Shown: in pieces, positions 8,730 through 16,632 of the stretch
How positions within the stretch are numbered: the first letter of the stretch is position 1
Layout: each line of letters begins with the position of its first letter
Assembly (NCBI GenBank): GCA_002452265.1
Contig: DKEW01000045.1
Coordinates: 9,657-33,668, forward strand
Length of the DNA: 24,012 bases
Direction of reading: 5' to 3'
Source: Pelobacter sp. UBA6812
Lineage (GTDB): Bacteria > Desulfobacterota > Desulfuromonadia > Desulfuromonadales > Syntrophotaleaceae
Notes under the pieces: generated by a model
Seen by the model: only the letters and a program-made list of their open reading frames with translations
The model's database searches: none
Told to the model about the DNA's origin: nothing
Translations under genes and position numbers: made by a program

Positions 8730-10991
8730 ATGCAACTCAGTGCAAAATTGCTGTACGGCATCACGTTTGGCCTGGCTCTGACTTTGGTCGCCAGCCTGGC
8801 CGGAGCCGTCGTTATCCGCGACGTCAAACCGGGCGAGGACATATTCGCTTATGTCACGCGCGCCAAAGGTCAATTTGACCAGACCCTTTACCAGCAGGTG
8901 GTCGGCGCCGCCAACTCCTTCAAGGAGGGGGATGAGGCCATCGGCGTAGCGGCCGATGACGACGCCAGCCGTGAAAATGCACGCAAACTCATGGCCAATA
9001 CCAAGATCAAGGATCTGATGGCCAAACCCTTGTTTTCAGACGCCCAGTACGATCTCATCACCAACACCACCGACATGGCCCAATACAACAAAGTCAAGAA
9101 CTGGACCATGGGCGAACTGAAAAACTTCCTGCTGACCAAATCCGAAGCCCAGATCAAGGGCATCATGTACGGTCTGCACAGCGACATCATCGCCAACGTG
9201 GTCAAAATGATGTCCAACGCCGAACTGACCAAAATCGGCCAGACGGTCTTCAATCCCCTGCCGGGATCCAAAATTGGCGCCAAAGGCTACATAAGCGCCC
9301 GCATCCAGCCCAACTCTCCGACCGACAACGTCGACGACATCGTCTGGCAGACCTTCGACGCCTATTCCTATGCCGTCGGGGATATCGTGGTCGGTACCAA
9401 CCCCGTCGACAGCCAGCCGCAGAATATCGAAAACATCGAATTGGCCCTGCGTGACGTCATGCAGACCTTCGGTGTCGACAAGTACAACCCCTGGTGCGTG
9501 CTGTCGCATATCGACGTGCAGGCCGAAGTTGAAAAGAACAACCCAGGCTCTACCGCGATTTGGTTCCAGAGCCTGGCCGGCGTGGTCGACGCCAACAAGA
9601 CCTTCGACCTGACCCTGGAAAAGATGATGAACTATGCCAGAATGCGCACCGGCAAATACGGCCTGTATCATGAAACAGGACAGGGTGCAGACTTTACCAA
9701 CGGCCACGGCAAGGGCTTCGACATGGTCGTGCATGAGTCGCGCAAATACGGTTTCGCCCGCGCTCTCAAACAGCAGGTTGCAGCCGCACAGACCGACGGC
9801 AAAGGCGCCTGGTGTCATGTCAACGACGTAGCCGGCTTTATCGGGCCGGAAGTATTCAAAACCCGTGAGCAGCTGGTCCGTTGCTGCCTTGAAGACATCG
9901 CCATGGGCAAACTGCATGGCCTGATCATCGGTCTCGATATCTGCTCCACCCTGCACATGCCCGTCACCCTGGACGACCTCGACTGGTGCCAGGACCAGAT
10001 CGCCCCGGCCAACCCCGGTTATCTGATGGCGCTGCCGACCAAAAACGACCCGATGCTCAGCTACCTGACCACCGCTTATCAGGATCATGTCCGTCTGCGC
10101 GAAAAGTTCGGCTTCAAAGTCAACGACGACATGTGGAACTTCTTCAAGAAAATCCAGGTCATCGACGCCAACGGCAAGCCGACCCAGCATTTCGGCGACC
10201 CGATCTGGGTCTACTATCAGTATCGCCTGGCCAAGGGTGATAAGCGCAGCATGAAGGAAATCTACGCCGAAGGTCAGAAAAAGGTGGATGAAGTCCAGGC
10301 TCGCGGTGTGCCCCTTGCCATCGGCTATGGTAAAAACATCTGGGATCTGGACCCGAAGACCAACAAACAGATCCACGACCTGTATGACGACGCCAAAGTC
10401 AGCCTGTGGGCCGAATTTACCCCTGAATTCATCGCCTCCATCCCCAACGCCGTGACGCTGCAGACCAAATCGGCCGACCGCGAGGATTACGTCGCCCATC
10501 CGAGCACCGGCGAAGAATTCAATGACGCCTCCGTGGCCACCCTCAAAAAACTGCGGGCTGCCTGGGGCGGTAAAGCCCCGGACGTTCAGATCGTGCTTTC
10601 CGACGGGTTGAACGCCAAAGCCCTTATGGACGAAGACCATCTCATGCCTTATATGGAAGAGCTGAAGTCTGAGCTGGCGAAGGCCGGCTGGACCGTGGCC
10701 AAGGAAAACATCGTGGTTACCAGCGGCCGTGTGCGGGCCGGTTACCAGGCCGGCGACATCCTGTTCACCGATCCCGGCACAACTCCCAAGGCCATTATCC
10801 ACATCATCGGCGAACGCCCGGGTAGCGGCCATCATGCCTACTCGGTCTACATGACCCGTGTTGCCCCGGCCACCTGGGCAGCCGGTACCGTCGACCATGA
10901 TGTGACCAAGGTTATCTCCGGTATTTCCAACACCGGTCTCGATCCGCGCAAAGCGGCCCGTGAAACGGTGAAGCTGCTGAAAGCCATGTAA
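8730..10991 (+). CDS. eutB-eutC: Fused EutB-EutC ethanolamine ammonia-lyase with predicted signal peptide
   Basis: Ethanolamine ammonia-lyase converts ethanolamine to acetaldehyde and ammonia using adenosylcobalamin. The EutB part spans about residues 27-500 and the EutC part about 555-753 of one 753-residue chain; in E. coli these are separate subunits. By motif alignment with E. coli EutB residues R160, Q162, N193, E287 and D362, this protein has R191, Q193, N224, E315 (HETGQG) and D403 (IGLDICSTLH). EutC motifs PDVQIVLSDGLNAKAL, SGRVRAGYQAGDIL and GERPGSG are present. Residues 1-26 are extra: a basic start, a 17-residue hydrophobic core and an AGA cleavage site, which looks like Sec export. 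The ATG at 8730 has GGAGGTG well placed; the in-frame TTG at 8616 is less likely. No eutA reactivase lies nearby. Confidence 0.93.
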   Translation: MQLSAKLLYGITFGLALTLVASLAGAVVIRDVKPGEDIFAYVTRAKGQFDQTLYQQVVGAANSFKEGDEAIGVAADDDASRENARKLMANTKIKDLMAKPLFSDAQYDLITNTTDMAQYNKVKNWTMGELKNFLLTKSEAQIKGIMYGLHSDIIANVVKMMSNAELTKIGQTVFNPLPGSKIGAKGYISARIQPNSPTDNVDDIVWQTFDAYSYAVGDIVVGTNPVDSQPQNIENIELALRDVMQTFGVDKYNPWCVLSHIDVQAEVEKNNPGSTAIWFQSLAGVVDANKTFDLTLEKMMNYARMRTGKYGLYHETGQGADFTNGHGKGFDMVVHESRKYGFARALKQQVAAAQTDGKGAWCHVNDVAGFIGPEVFKTREQLVRCCLEDIAMGKLHGLIIGLDICSTLHMPVTLDDLDWCQDQIAPANPGYLMALPTKNDPMLSYLTTAYQDHVRLREKFGFKVNDDMWNFFKKIQVIDANGKPTQHFGDPIWVYYQYRLAKGDKRSMKEIYAEGQKKVDEVQARGVPLAIGYGKNIWDLDPKTNKQIHDLYDDAKVSLWAEFTPEFIASIPNAVTLQTKSADREDYVAHPSTGEEFNDASVATLKKLRAAWGGKAPDVQIVLSDGLNAKALMDEDHLMPYMEELKSELAKAGWTVAKENIVVTSGRVRAGYQAGDILFTDPGTTPKAIIHIIGERPGSGHHAYSVYMTRVAPATWAAGTVDHDVTKVISGISNTGLDPRKAARETVKLLKAM

Positions 10992-11000
10992 TTTCATCCA

Positions 11001-11028
11001 GGGACGCCGGCGGTAGCCCCGGCGTCCC
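11001..11028 (+). other. Stem-loop just after eutB-eutC
   Basis: GGGACGCCGG (11001-11010) pairs perfectly with CCGGCGTCCC (11019-11028) around an 8-base loop, nine bases after the stop codon. No T-tract follows, so it more likely protects the mRNA 3' end than terminates alone. The true terminator lies about 30 bases further on. Confidence 0.6.
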
Positions 11029-11057
11029 GACTCTACCAAAGCAGCTATGCTCGACAG

Positions 11058-11093
11058 GGCGTAACGGTCTTAATTCGCCGTTACGCCTTTTTT
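11058..11093 (+). terminator. Rho-independent terminator of the beta-barrel/SBP/eutBC unit
   Basis: GGCGTAACGG (11058-11067) pairs with CCGTTACGCC (11078-11087) around a 10-base loop and is followed by six T. The perfect 10-base-pair stem and T-run make this the clearest transcript end in the region. It separates the lyase from the membrane-protein gene. Confidence 0.88.
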
Positions 11094-11143
11094 CAACCAC
11101 GCGGCACTCTGCACGGTTTTAGCCACAGGGAAAGAGCCGACCC

Positions 11144-11983
11144 ATGAATCATGAACTGCCTCCTGTACCGCCTCCGAAGATTGAGTCGCCTTCCCACAAT
11201 GGACACCCCGGACTGGTCCGTGATGTCATCCACAAGACGCACCTATGGGCTCACGCGCTGGCCATCAGCCGCTTTTACCGTTTTGGCGAAGCCGGTAACT
11301 TCATGTACACCATAGGCAAGAGCATCCTTGAAGGCGCGGTTCTCTACACCATGTTCACCATGGCCGAAACCGAGTACAAGGTCGCCGCAGTACTGGGCGT
11401 ATTGACCAAATATGTCTACCCCGGCATCACTTTCGTCAGCAGCATCAAGGTTTCCTCGTTTGTCGATCATCTGGAACGCTTCGCCGAAAAACATCGTCAA
11501 CTGCAAAAACTTATCAATGGCCTAACACTGGTCGGTGTCGGCCAGGCCCTCGGCGCAGCGATGCTGGTATTGTGTTATCCACCCTTTTTCAGCTCCTGTT
11601 TCGGTAGCCTTTCCTTCAGCAAATACCTGCTTATCGTCCTTTATCTGCTGCATCATATTTTCGACGGCTCGGCGCAGGTCGCCGAAGGGCGGGTCTGGTT
11701 CAAACTCATTGAAATCAAGCTGCGTCATGGCAACCTGAGCCGTATTTCCCAAAATTTCTGGGGCATCCACGCCATGAGCCAGAACATCCAACTGATACTG
11801 GGGCTGACTCTGCTATGGAGCACCACTCTGATCACCGGCCTGTTCCGGGATCACCTGGATGCCGGGGTTATGTGGGCCATCGTCCTGCTCGGTACCCTGT
11901 TGACCGGCATCTCCAAATTCTGCCTTCCGCTGGCCTGGCACCTGCGTCTACGGCACGATACGAAGACCTCTGGTGATTCCTGA
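11144..11983 (+). CDS. Uncharacterised integral membrane protein
   Basis: I do not recognise this 279-residue protein. It has a Pro-rich, polar N-terminus (about 1-25) and likely membrane segments near 125-147, 158-174, 213-233 and 240-262, with a possible earlier pair around 60-100. The loops are basic (FVDHLERFAEKHRQLQKL, KLIEIKLRHGN). Histidines are frequent, including HH at 170-171. The start ATG has AGGGAAAGAG upstream. It stands alone: a terminator precedes it and the cobalamin riboswitch leader follows. Being between an adenosylcobalamin enzyme and the cobalamin genes raises the idea of a related transport or membrane role, but nothing in the sequence shows it. Confidence 0.7.
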   Translation: MNHELPPVPPPKIESPSHNGHPGLVRDVIHKTHLWAHALAISRFYRFGEAGNFMYTIGKSILEGAVLYTMFTMAETEYKVAAVLGVLTKYVYPGITFVSSIKVSSFVDHLERFAEKHRQLQKLINGLTLVGVGQALGAAMLVLCYPPFFSSCFGSLSFSKYLLIVLYLLHHIFDGSAQVAEGRVWFKLIEIKLRHGNLSRISQNFWGIHAMSQNIQLILGLTLLWSTTLITGLFRDHLDAGVMWAIVLLGTLLTGISKFCLPLAWHLRLRHDTKTSGDS

Positions 11984-12070
11984 CATCGTATGGGGGAGAA
12001 AAGAAATACCCCATTTTGGGGATAGTTTTACTTCCTTACATCTGTTAAAAATTACATCAGGTAAACAAAG

Positions 12071-12086
12071 GCTGGAAGCTTCCAGC
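12071..12086. repeat. Perfect 16-base palindrome upstream of the riboswitch
   Basis: GCTGGAAGCTTCCAGC equals its own reverse complement. It lies after the membrane-protein gene and about 25-40 bases before the riboswitch aptamer, near the likely promoter. It may be an operator or the weak end of the previous transcript. Position alone cannot tell. Confidence 0.5.
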
Positions 12087-12104
12087 TTGCAACCTACAAT
12101 TTGA

Positions 12105-12275
12105 CCAAGGACTGGTGCTCTACGAGCCTAACAGGGAAGACGGTGAAAATCCGTCGCGGTCCCGCCGCTGTAACCGGTGACGAAAGCCACAGAATGCCAC
12201 TTTTCGTAACGACGAAAGGGAAGGCGTGGCCGAAAGAATGACCCGGGAGCCAGAAGACCTGCCTGTCCTGCACAC
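12105..12275 (+). promoter_or_regulatory. Cobalamin riboswitch aptamer
   Basis: The conserved core elements appear in order: GGTGCTC at the 5' side, GGGAAGACGGTGAAAATCC, CCCGCCGCTGTAA, a GCCAC...GGGAAGGC pair of segments and the B12 box GAGCCAGAAGACCTGCC. Together they match the cobalamin (B12-element) riboswitch. It lies in the leader of cobA, with a terminator between aptamer and start codon, so cobalamin should stop transcription of the cob operon. Aptamer edges are approximate. Confidence 0.95.
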
Positions 12276-12354
12276 GTGCTGTTACGACCTTCGTGGATTG
12301 AGGCCGGACAAAGATTCGCCGTGTGCAAACCGTAACAGGCGGATAAAAAACGTT

Positions 12355-12389
12355 ATCCCCGAAGCCTTATGCTTCGGGGATTTTTTTTT
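12355..12389 (+). terminator. Riboswitch-controlled intrinsic terminator
   Basis: ATCCCCGAAGC (12355-12365) pairs with GCTTCGGGGAT (12371-12381) around CTTAT and leads into a nine-T run. The Shine-Dalgarno site of cobA (GGAGAGG, 12392-12398) starts just after it. A competing antiterminator is visible: CTTCGTGGAT (12289-12298) can pair with 12355-12364 at 9 of 10 positions. Confidence 0.92.
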
Positions 12390-12403
12390 GCGGAGAGGTC
12401 CCC

Positions 12404-13657
12404 ATGTACCTGCCGATTCATCTATCCATCGAAGACCGTCTTTGCCTGCTGGTCGGCAACGGCCCCTTTGTCCGAGCGCTTATTCCCAAGCTATCCGCTT
12501 CCGGTGCGCACCTGCGATTGATCGACTCACACACGACCCCACCCCAGGCTGAACAGATACCCGATTGTATCGAAATCCGGCAAAGCTCCTACCGACGTGA
12601 GGATCTTGACGGCGTTTTTCTGGTCGTCACCGACGCCGCCGATCCTGAAATCAACTCTCGGGTGGCAGCCGATGCACATGCCGCGGGGATCCTGCACATG
12701 CGTGGCGACCTTCCCCTGGCGGGAGATTTCATCCTGCCTGGCAACCAGGACCAGAAGCCTGCGATTGCTTGCCAACGAACAGCAGACACAGCCAGTGATA
12801 ACCGCATGGAAAAGACCGTCCCCCCCGGCAAGGTTTTCTTGATCGGAGCCGGACCCGGCGACCCCGGCCTGCTTACGGTCAAAGGCGCGGACTGCCTGCA
12901 TCAGGCCGACGTGGTGCTATTCGACGCCATCGCCAACCCGCTGCTGGTCACCCGCTATGCCCCGCATGCTGAAAAAATCGATGTCGGCAAACGCAAGGGC
13001 AATTACAAATTCAACCAGGAGGACATCACCCGGCTGATGCTCGAACTGGCGCTGCAAGGACGCAGCGTTGCGCGCCTGAAGGGGGGAGACCCGACCATTT
13101 ACGGCCGCGGCGGCGAAGAGGCCCGCGCCCTGTGCGAAGCCGGCATCCCCTTCGAGATCGTACCCGGCGTCAGCTGCGTGGCAGCGGTACCGGCCTACGC
13201 CGGCATCCCCATCACCGACCGTGAATTCGGCACATCCTTCGGCGTCTATACCATTCATAAAAAAGACGGCGCAGGATTGAGTGAAGAACAGTGGCGACGC
13301 ATGGCTCAGGGTCCCGACACGCTGATCCTGCTCATGGGTAAAACCATGCTCTCCACCGTAGCGGACAAGCTGGTACGCCAAGGGCGACCGGCCGCAACCC
13401 CCGTGGCGTTGATTACCGACGGTACCACCAGTCGGCAAAAACGTTTCATAGGTACCCTGGCAACCATCGTGGAAGAAGTCGAAAAAACCGCCGATGGCTC
13501 CGAGGGCCCTGGCCTGATCGTGGTCGGTGAGGTGGTTTCGGCCTTTTCAAACATGGATTGGTTCCGGCCCGGCACGGTCGAAGAAATTGCCGCAGCCACT
13601 GACCATGAAACGGCCTTCGCCGTTTTAAGCAGGCTGATGGAAGGGGTCGCAGCATGA
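12404..13657 (+). CDS. cobA: Uroporphyrinogen-III C-methyltransferase with partial precorrin-2 dehydrogenase domain
   Basis: This 417-residue protein makes precorrin-2 from uroporphyrinogen III by two SAM methylations. The methyltransferase part (about 141-390) shows VFLIGAGPGDPGLLT, LKGGDP (225-230), GRGGEEA, VPGVSCVAAVPAYAGIP and terminal FRPG. Residues 1-115 resemble the NAD-binding half of CysG/Met8 (VVTDAADPEINSRVA, then a D102 matching the catalytic Asp of CysG, then FILPG). The dimerisation domain normally between the two is missing, and the nucleotide-binding loop (VGNGPFVRAL) departs from the usual GGG-VA-RK pattern. Oxidation of precorrin-2 is therefore plausible but not certain. 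The gene opens the riboswitch operon, with GGAGAGG before its ATG. M135 could give a methyltransferase-only form. Confidence 0.9.
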   Translation: MYLPIHLSIEDRLCLLVGNGPFVRALIPKLSASGAHLRLIDSHTTPPQAEQIPDCIEIRQSSYRREDLDGVFLVVTDAADPEINSRVAADAHAAGILHMRGDLPLAGDFILPGNQDQKPAIACQRTADTASDNRMEKTVPPGKVFLIGAGPGDPGLLTVKGADCLHQADVVLFDAIANPLLVTRYAPHAEKIDVGKRKGNYKFNQEDITRLMLELALQGRSVARLKGGDPTIYGRGGEEARALCEAGIPFEIVPGVSCVAAVPAYAGIPITDREFGTSFGVYTIHKKDGAGLSEEQWRRMAQGPDTLILLMGKTMLSTVADKLVRQGRPAATPVALITDGTTSRQKRFIGTLATIVEEVEKTADGSEGPGLIVVGEVVSAFSNMDWFRPGTVEEIAAATDHETAFAVLSRLMEGVAA

Positions 13658-14277
13658 ACGGCGCACAGGTGTTTCTCATCCGCCATGGTGATACCGGTGA
13701 AGCCCTCAAAGGTCGGTTCGTCGGCCAACGGGATGTGCCGCTGAGTCCGCTGGGGCAGGCGCAGGCTACGGCCCTGGCGCACTGCACCGAATTATCAGCC
13801 TGCCGGGAAGCTTTCTGCAGCCCCATGTTGCGCGTACGCGAAACCATCGCAAACGCGTCTATCGACATGATGTGCCAACAGGATGACGATCTGCGTGAAA
13901 TCGATTTCGGCCTTTGGGAATCTCTCTCCTTCGCCGAAATTGCACGCGATTACCCCGAAGACGTGGATCGCTGGGCGCGCCTGGAGCAGGACTTCCGCTT
14001 CCCGCAGGGCGAGGCTTACACGGATTTTCTGCATCGCATTCAACGGGCCGCCGAGCGCATCGCCCGCACCGCCGCTGCGCAAACCGAACCGGTGGCCGTG
14101 TTCGCCCACGGCGGCGTGATCCGCGCACTGATCTGCCAGTGGCTCGGCTTGCCGGCCAAGCACTACCTGTTGTTTGAAATCGACCCGGCATCGGTCTCCA
14201 CCGTGCGCCTGTTTGGCGATCAAGGCGTGTTGACCCGCCTTAACGACCGCAGTCATCTGCATGGGATTAGCGCATGA
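13654..14277 (+). CDS. cobC: Alpha-ribazole phosphatase, histidine phosphatase family
   Basis: This 207-residue enzyme probably removes the phosphate of alpha-ribazole-5'-phosphate or adenosylcobalamin-5'-phosphate during nucleotide-loop assembly. The phospho-accepting histidine is H11 in LIRHGDT. Later conserved parts are present: PLSPLGQAQA, SPMLRVRET, EIDFGLWE (the acid-base Glu region) and the second histidine in FAHGGVIRAL. The start overlaps the stop of cobA as ATGA, and the stop overlaps the cobU start the same way. The histidine phosphatase family includes phosphoglycerate mutase-like enzymes of other functions, so the CobC call rests on its place among cobU, cobT and cobS. Confidence 0.88.
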   Translation: MNGAQVFLIRHGDTGEALKGRFVGQRDVPLSPLGQAQATALAHCTELSACREAFCSPMLRVRETIANASIDMMCQQDDDLREIDFGLWESLSFAEIARDYPEDVDRWARLEQDFRFPQGEAYTDFLHRIQRAAERIARTAAAQTEPVAVFAHGGVIRALICQWLGLPAKHYLLFEIDPASVSTVRLFGDQGVLTRLNDRSHLHGISA

Positions 14278-14825
14278 GTCGCATGATCCTGGTGACCGGT
14301 GGCGCCCGTAGCGGCAAGAGCGCCTACGCCCAGAGTTTGGCGGAATCATTACCCGGCCCGCGCGCCTATGTGGCGACCTGTCCGGTAACCGATGCGGAGA
14401 TGGCGGAACGCATCCGCAAACACCGGCAGGCCCGTACGCAGCAGCACTGGCAAACCCTTGAAGAACCGCTCGACTTGCCCGCCACCCTGGCGCAGGCCAC
14501 ATGCTGCCCCACGGTGTTGGTCGACTGCCTGACCCTGTGGATCAACAATCTCATGTATCAAGCCGGCTGCGACAATCTGCCGATATCCGAAGAGGATGTG
14601 CAACAGCACTGTCGCGCCCTGATCGAGGCGGTAAAGCGGCATCCGGGTACGGTCATTTTCGTCAGCGGCGAGGTCGGTTTAGGTATCGTTCCGGAAAACC
14701 GGGAGGCCCGATTGTTCCGCGATCTGTTGGGACGCTGCAACCAGTTGCTCGCCGCCAATGCCAACCAGGTTACCCTGGTGGCCTGCGGCCTGCCATTGCA
14801 TCTGAAACAGGAGGATATTTCATGA
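14274..14825 (+). CDS. cobU: Adenosylcobinamide kinase / adenosylcobinamide-phosphate guanylyltransferase
   Basis: This 183-residue bifunctional enzyme phosphorylates adenosylcobinamide and transfers GMP to form adenosylcobinamide-GDP, the acceptor for CobS. The N-terminal P-loop is GGARSGKS (9-16). The histidine that carries GMP should be H50 in RIRKHRQAR. VDCLTLWINNLM and FVSGEVGLGIVP are signature stretches of the family, and the length is typical. It overlaps cobC and cobT by four bases on either side, so the four genes are probably made in fixed ratio. Nothing looks degenerate. Confidence 0.96.
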   Translation: MSRMILVTGGARSGKSAYAQSLAESLPGPRAYVATCPVTDAEMAERIRKHRQARTQQHWQTLEEPLDLPATLAQATCCPTVLVDCLTLWINNLMYQAGCDNLPISEEDVQQHCRALIEAVKRHPGTVIFVSGEVGLGIVPENREARLFRDLLGRCNQLLAANANQVTLVACGLPLHLKQEDIS

Positions 14826-15892
14826 ATCTGCTCAATGCGACCATCGCCACTATCAAGCCCCAGGATGAAGATATCCGCCGCCGGGCCAAAGACCGCCTCG
14901 ACCGGCTGACCATGCCGCACTGGGCTCTGGGACGCCTGCTGGACCTGGCTCTCGAGCTGGCGGGAATGACCGGTTCCCTCAAACCACAGGTGGCACGGCG
15001 CCTGATCGTGACCATGGCCGGCGATCATGGAGTTGCCGATGAAGGGGTCAGCGCCTTTCCCCAGGCAGTCACCGGCCAGATGATCGGCAATATCGTCGCC
15101 GGCGGTGCCGGCATCAACGCTTTGGCACGCGTCGCAGGCGCAAGGGTACAGGTGGTGAACATGGGTACCGCCTGCGATCTTTCGGCCCTGACCGACAGCG
15201 GGTCCATCCTGTGCAAAGCTGTCGCACCCGGCACCGCGAATATGGCCCTGGGCCCAGCCATGACCCGCGACCAGGCCATTCAAAGTCTGGAGGCCGGCAT
15301 CGAAGTCGCCCAGGCCTTCGCCAGCGACACCGACCTTTTCGGTACGGGAGACATGGGTATCGCCAACACCACACCGAGCAGCGCCATCGTCGCCCTGCTG
15401 GCCGGAGCCAGCGCCGAGCTGGCGACCGGCAACGGTACCGGTATCGACAACGCGCAGCGGCGTCATAAGGTTTCCGTGATTCAGCGGGCCCTGGATATCA
15501 ACCAGCCCGATCCCCACGACGGGATCGACGTGCTGGCCAAGGTCGGCGGCTTTGAAATCGGTGGCCTGGCCGGTCTGATCCTCGGCGCCGCGGCCCTGCG
15601 CAAACCGGTCATTATCGACGGTTTCATCAGCACCGCCGCCGCGCTGATAGCCCAGTCCGTGGCACCGGCCTCCACTGACTACATGATTGCCGCGCACCAC
15701 AGCATCGAACAGGGACACCGACTGGCCCTTGAACGGCTGCGCAAAAAACCTCTTCTGGACCTCGATTTCCGTCTCGGTGAAGGCACCGGCGCGGCTCTGG
15801 CCATGACCCTGGTGGAAGGCGCCCAACGCCTCCTCACCGAGATGGCCACCTTTGAAGAGGCCGCCGTCAGCCAGAGTAACGTGGACGCATGA
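14822..15892 (+). CDS. cobT: Nicotinate-nucleotide--dimethylbenzimidazole phosphoribosyltransferase
   Basis: CobT activates the lower base (often 5,6-dimethylbenzimidazole) by making alpha-ribazole-5'-phosphate from nicotinate mononucleotide. The 356-residue length fits the family. Visible motifs are MAGDHGVADEGVSAFP (65-80), NMGTACDL, TGDMGIANTT (175-184), VGGFEIGGLAG and DFRLGEGTGAAL with catalytic Glu E320. The frame is open further upstream inside cobU, but the ATG at 14822 has AGGAGG before it and begins the family homology. It overlaps cobU and cobS by ATGA. Which lower base it uses cannot be read from the sequence. Confidence 0.96.
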   Translation: MNLLNATIATIKPQDEDIRRRAKDRLDRLTMPHWALGRLLDLALELAGMTGSLKPQVARRLIVTMAGDHGVADEGVSAFPQAVTGQMIGNIVAGGAGINALARVAGARVQVVNMGTACDLSALTDSGSILCKAVAPGTANMALGPAMTRDQAIQSLEAGIEVAQAFASDTDLFGTGDMGIANTTPSSAIVALLAGASAELATGNGTGIDNAQRRHKVSVIQRALDINQPDPHDGIDVLAKVGGFEIGGLAGLILGAAALRKPVIIDGFISTAAALIAQSVAPASTDYMIAAHHSIEQGHRLALERLRKKPLLDLDFRLGEGTGAALAMTLVEGAQRLLTEMATFEEAAVSQSNVDA

Positions 15893-16632
15893 AAAGCCTG
15901 TTCGCCGCCCTCGGTTTTCTCACCGTGCTGCCGCTGCCGGTCCGCTGGCTCGGCACCGGTGAGGATCTTGGCCGCAGCCTGATCTGGTTTCCCCTGGTCG
16001 GTGCCCTGATCGGCATGTTTGCCGCAATCATCGACCTGGGCCTGGGAATGATCCTGCCGCCAACCGTGGTCAGCGTGATCACTGTGCTGATCCTGCTGGC
16101 AGCGTCCGGCGGCCTGCACATGGATGGATTGGCCGACTCGACCGACGGCTTTTTCAGCTCCCGCAATCGCGAGCACATGCTGGAAATCATGCGAGACAGC
16201 CGCAGCGGCCCCATGGGCGTCATGGCCATCTGCGGTCTGCTGCTGCTTAAAGTCACCACTCTGGCCGCAGTGCCCGCGCCATGGCGCATGACTACCATCG
16301 TACTCATGCCCCTGGCCGGACGCACCGCTCTGACCGTAAGCCTGGCGGTGCTTCCCTATGCACGCAGCAGTGGCGGCCTGGCCGAGGTGTTTCGGCCGAC
16401 TCTTCGAGTAGGGCTGATAACGGCGATCCTGCTGACCGGCAGCGCTTGGCTGCTGCAGGGCCCCCACGGCTTGATAACAGGCGGCGCCAGTTTATCAGTC
16501 ATCCTGCTGCTGGCGGCCTACAGCAAAAGAAAGATCGGCGGATTTACCGGGGATACCCTCGGTGCCACCTGCGAACTGACGGAATTGATCCCGGCGCTGG
16601 TCGCCTGCGCACTAGGAGTCTATCTGGCTTAG
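15889..16632 (+). CDS. cobS: Adenosylcobinamide-GDP ribazoletransferase (cobalamin synthase)
   Basis: CobS is an inner-membrane enzyme that joins adenosylcobinamide-GDP to alpha-ribazole or its phosphate, giving adenosylcobalamin or its 5'-phosphate. This 247-residue protein has the hallmark GGLHMDGLADSTDG (74-87) with metal-binding Asp residues D79, D83 and D86, then SSRNREHMLEIMRDSRSGPMG. Several hydrophobic helices follow. FTGDTLGATCELTE near the C-terminus is also typical. It is the last gene of this ATGA-linked run. No clear terminator follows; an 8-base inverted repeat at 16637-16644/16691-16698 is weak. Confidence 0.95.
   Translation: MKSLFAALGFLTVLPLPVRWLGTGEDLGRSLIWFPLVGALIGMFAAIIDLGLGMILPPTVVSVITVLILLAASGGLHMDGLADSTDGFFSSRNREHMLEIMRDSRSGPMGVMAICGLLLLKVTTLAAVPAPWRMTTIVLMPLAGRTALTVSLAVLPYARSSGGLAEVFRPTLRVGLITAILLTGSAWLLQGPHGLITGGASLSVILLLAAYSKRKIGGFTGDTLGATCELTELIPALVACALGVYLA

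Noticed and set aside
9036..11039. 667-codon open frame antisense to eutB-eutC
   Set aside because: It mirrors the strongly coding plus-strand gene in a GC-rich codon pattern, resembles no protein and has no supporting start site.
12009..12021. CCCC-ATTTT-GGGG stem as terminator of the membrane-protein gene
   Set aside because: Only four base pairs in the core and a weak T-tract; too slight to list as a feature.
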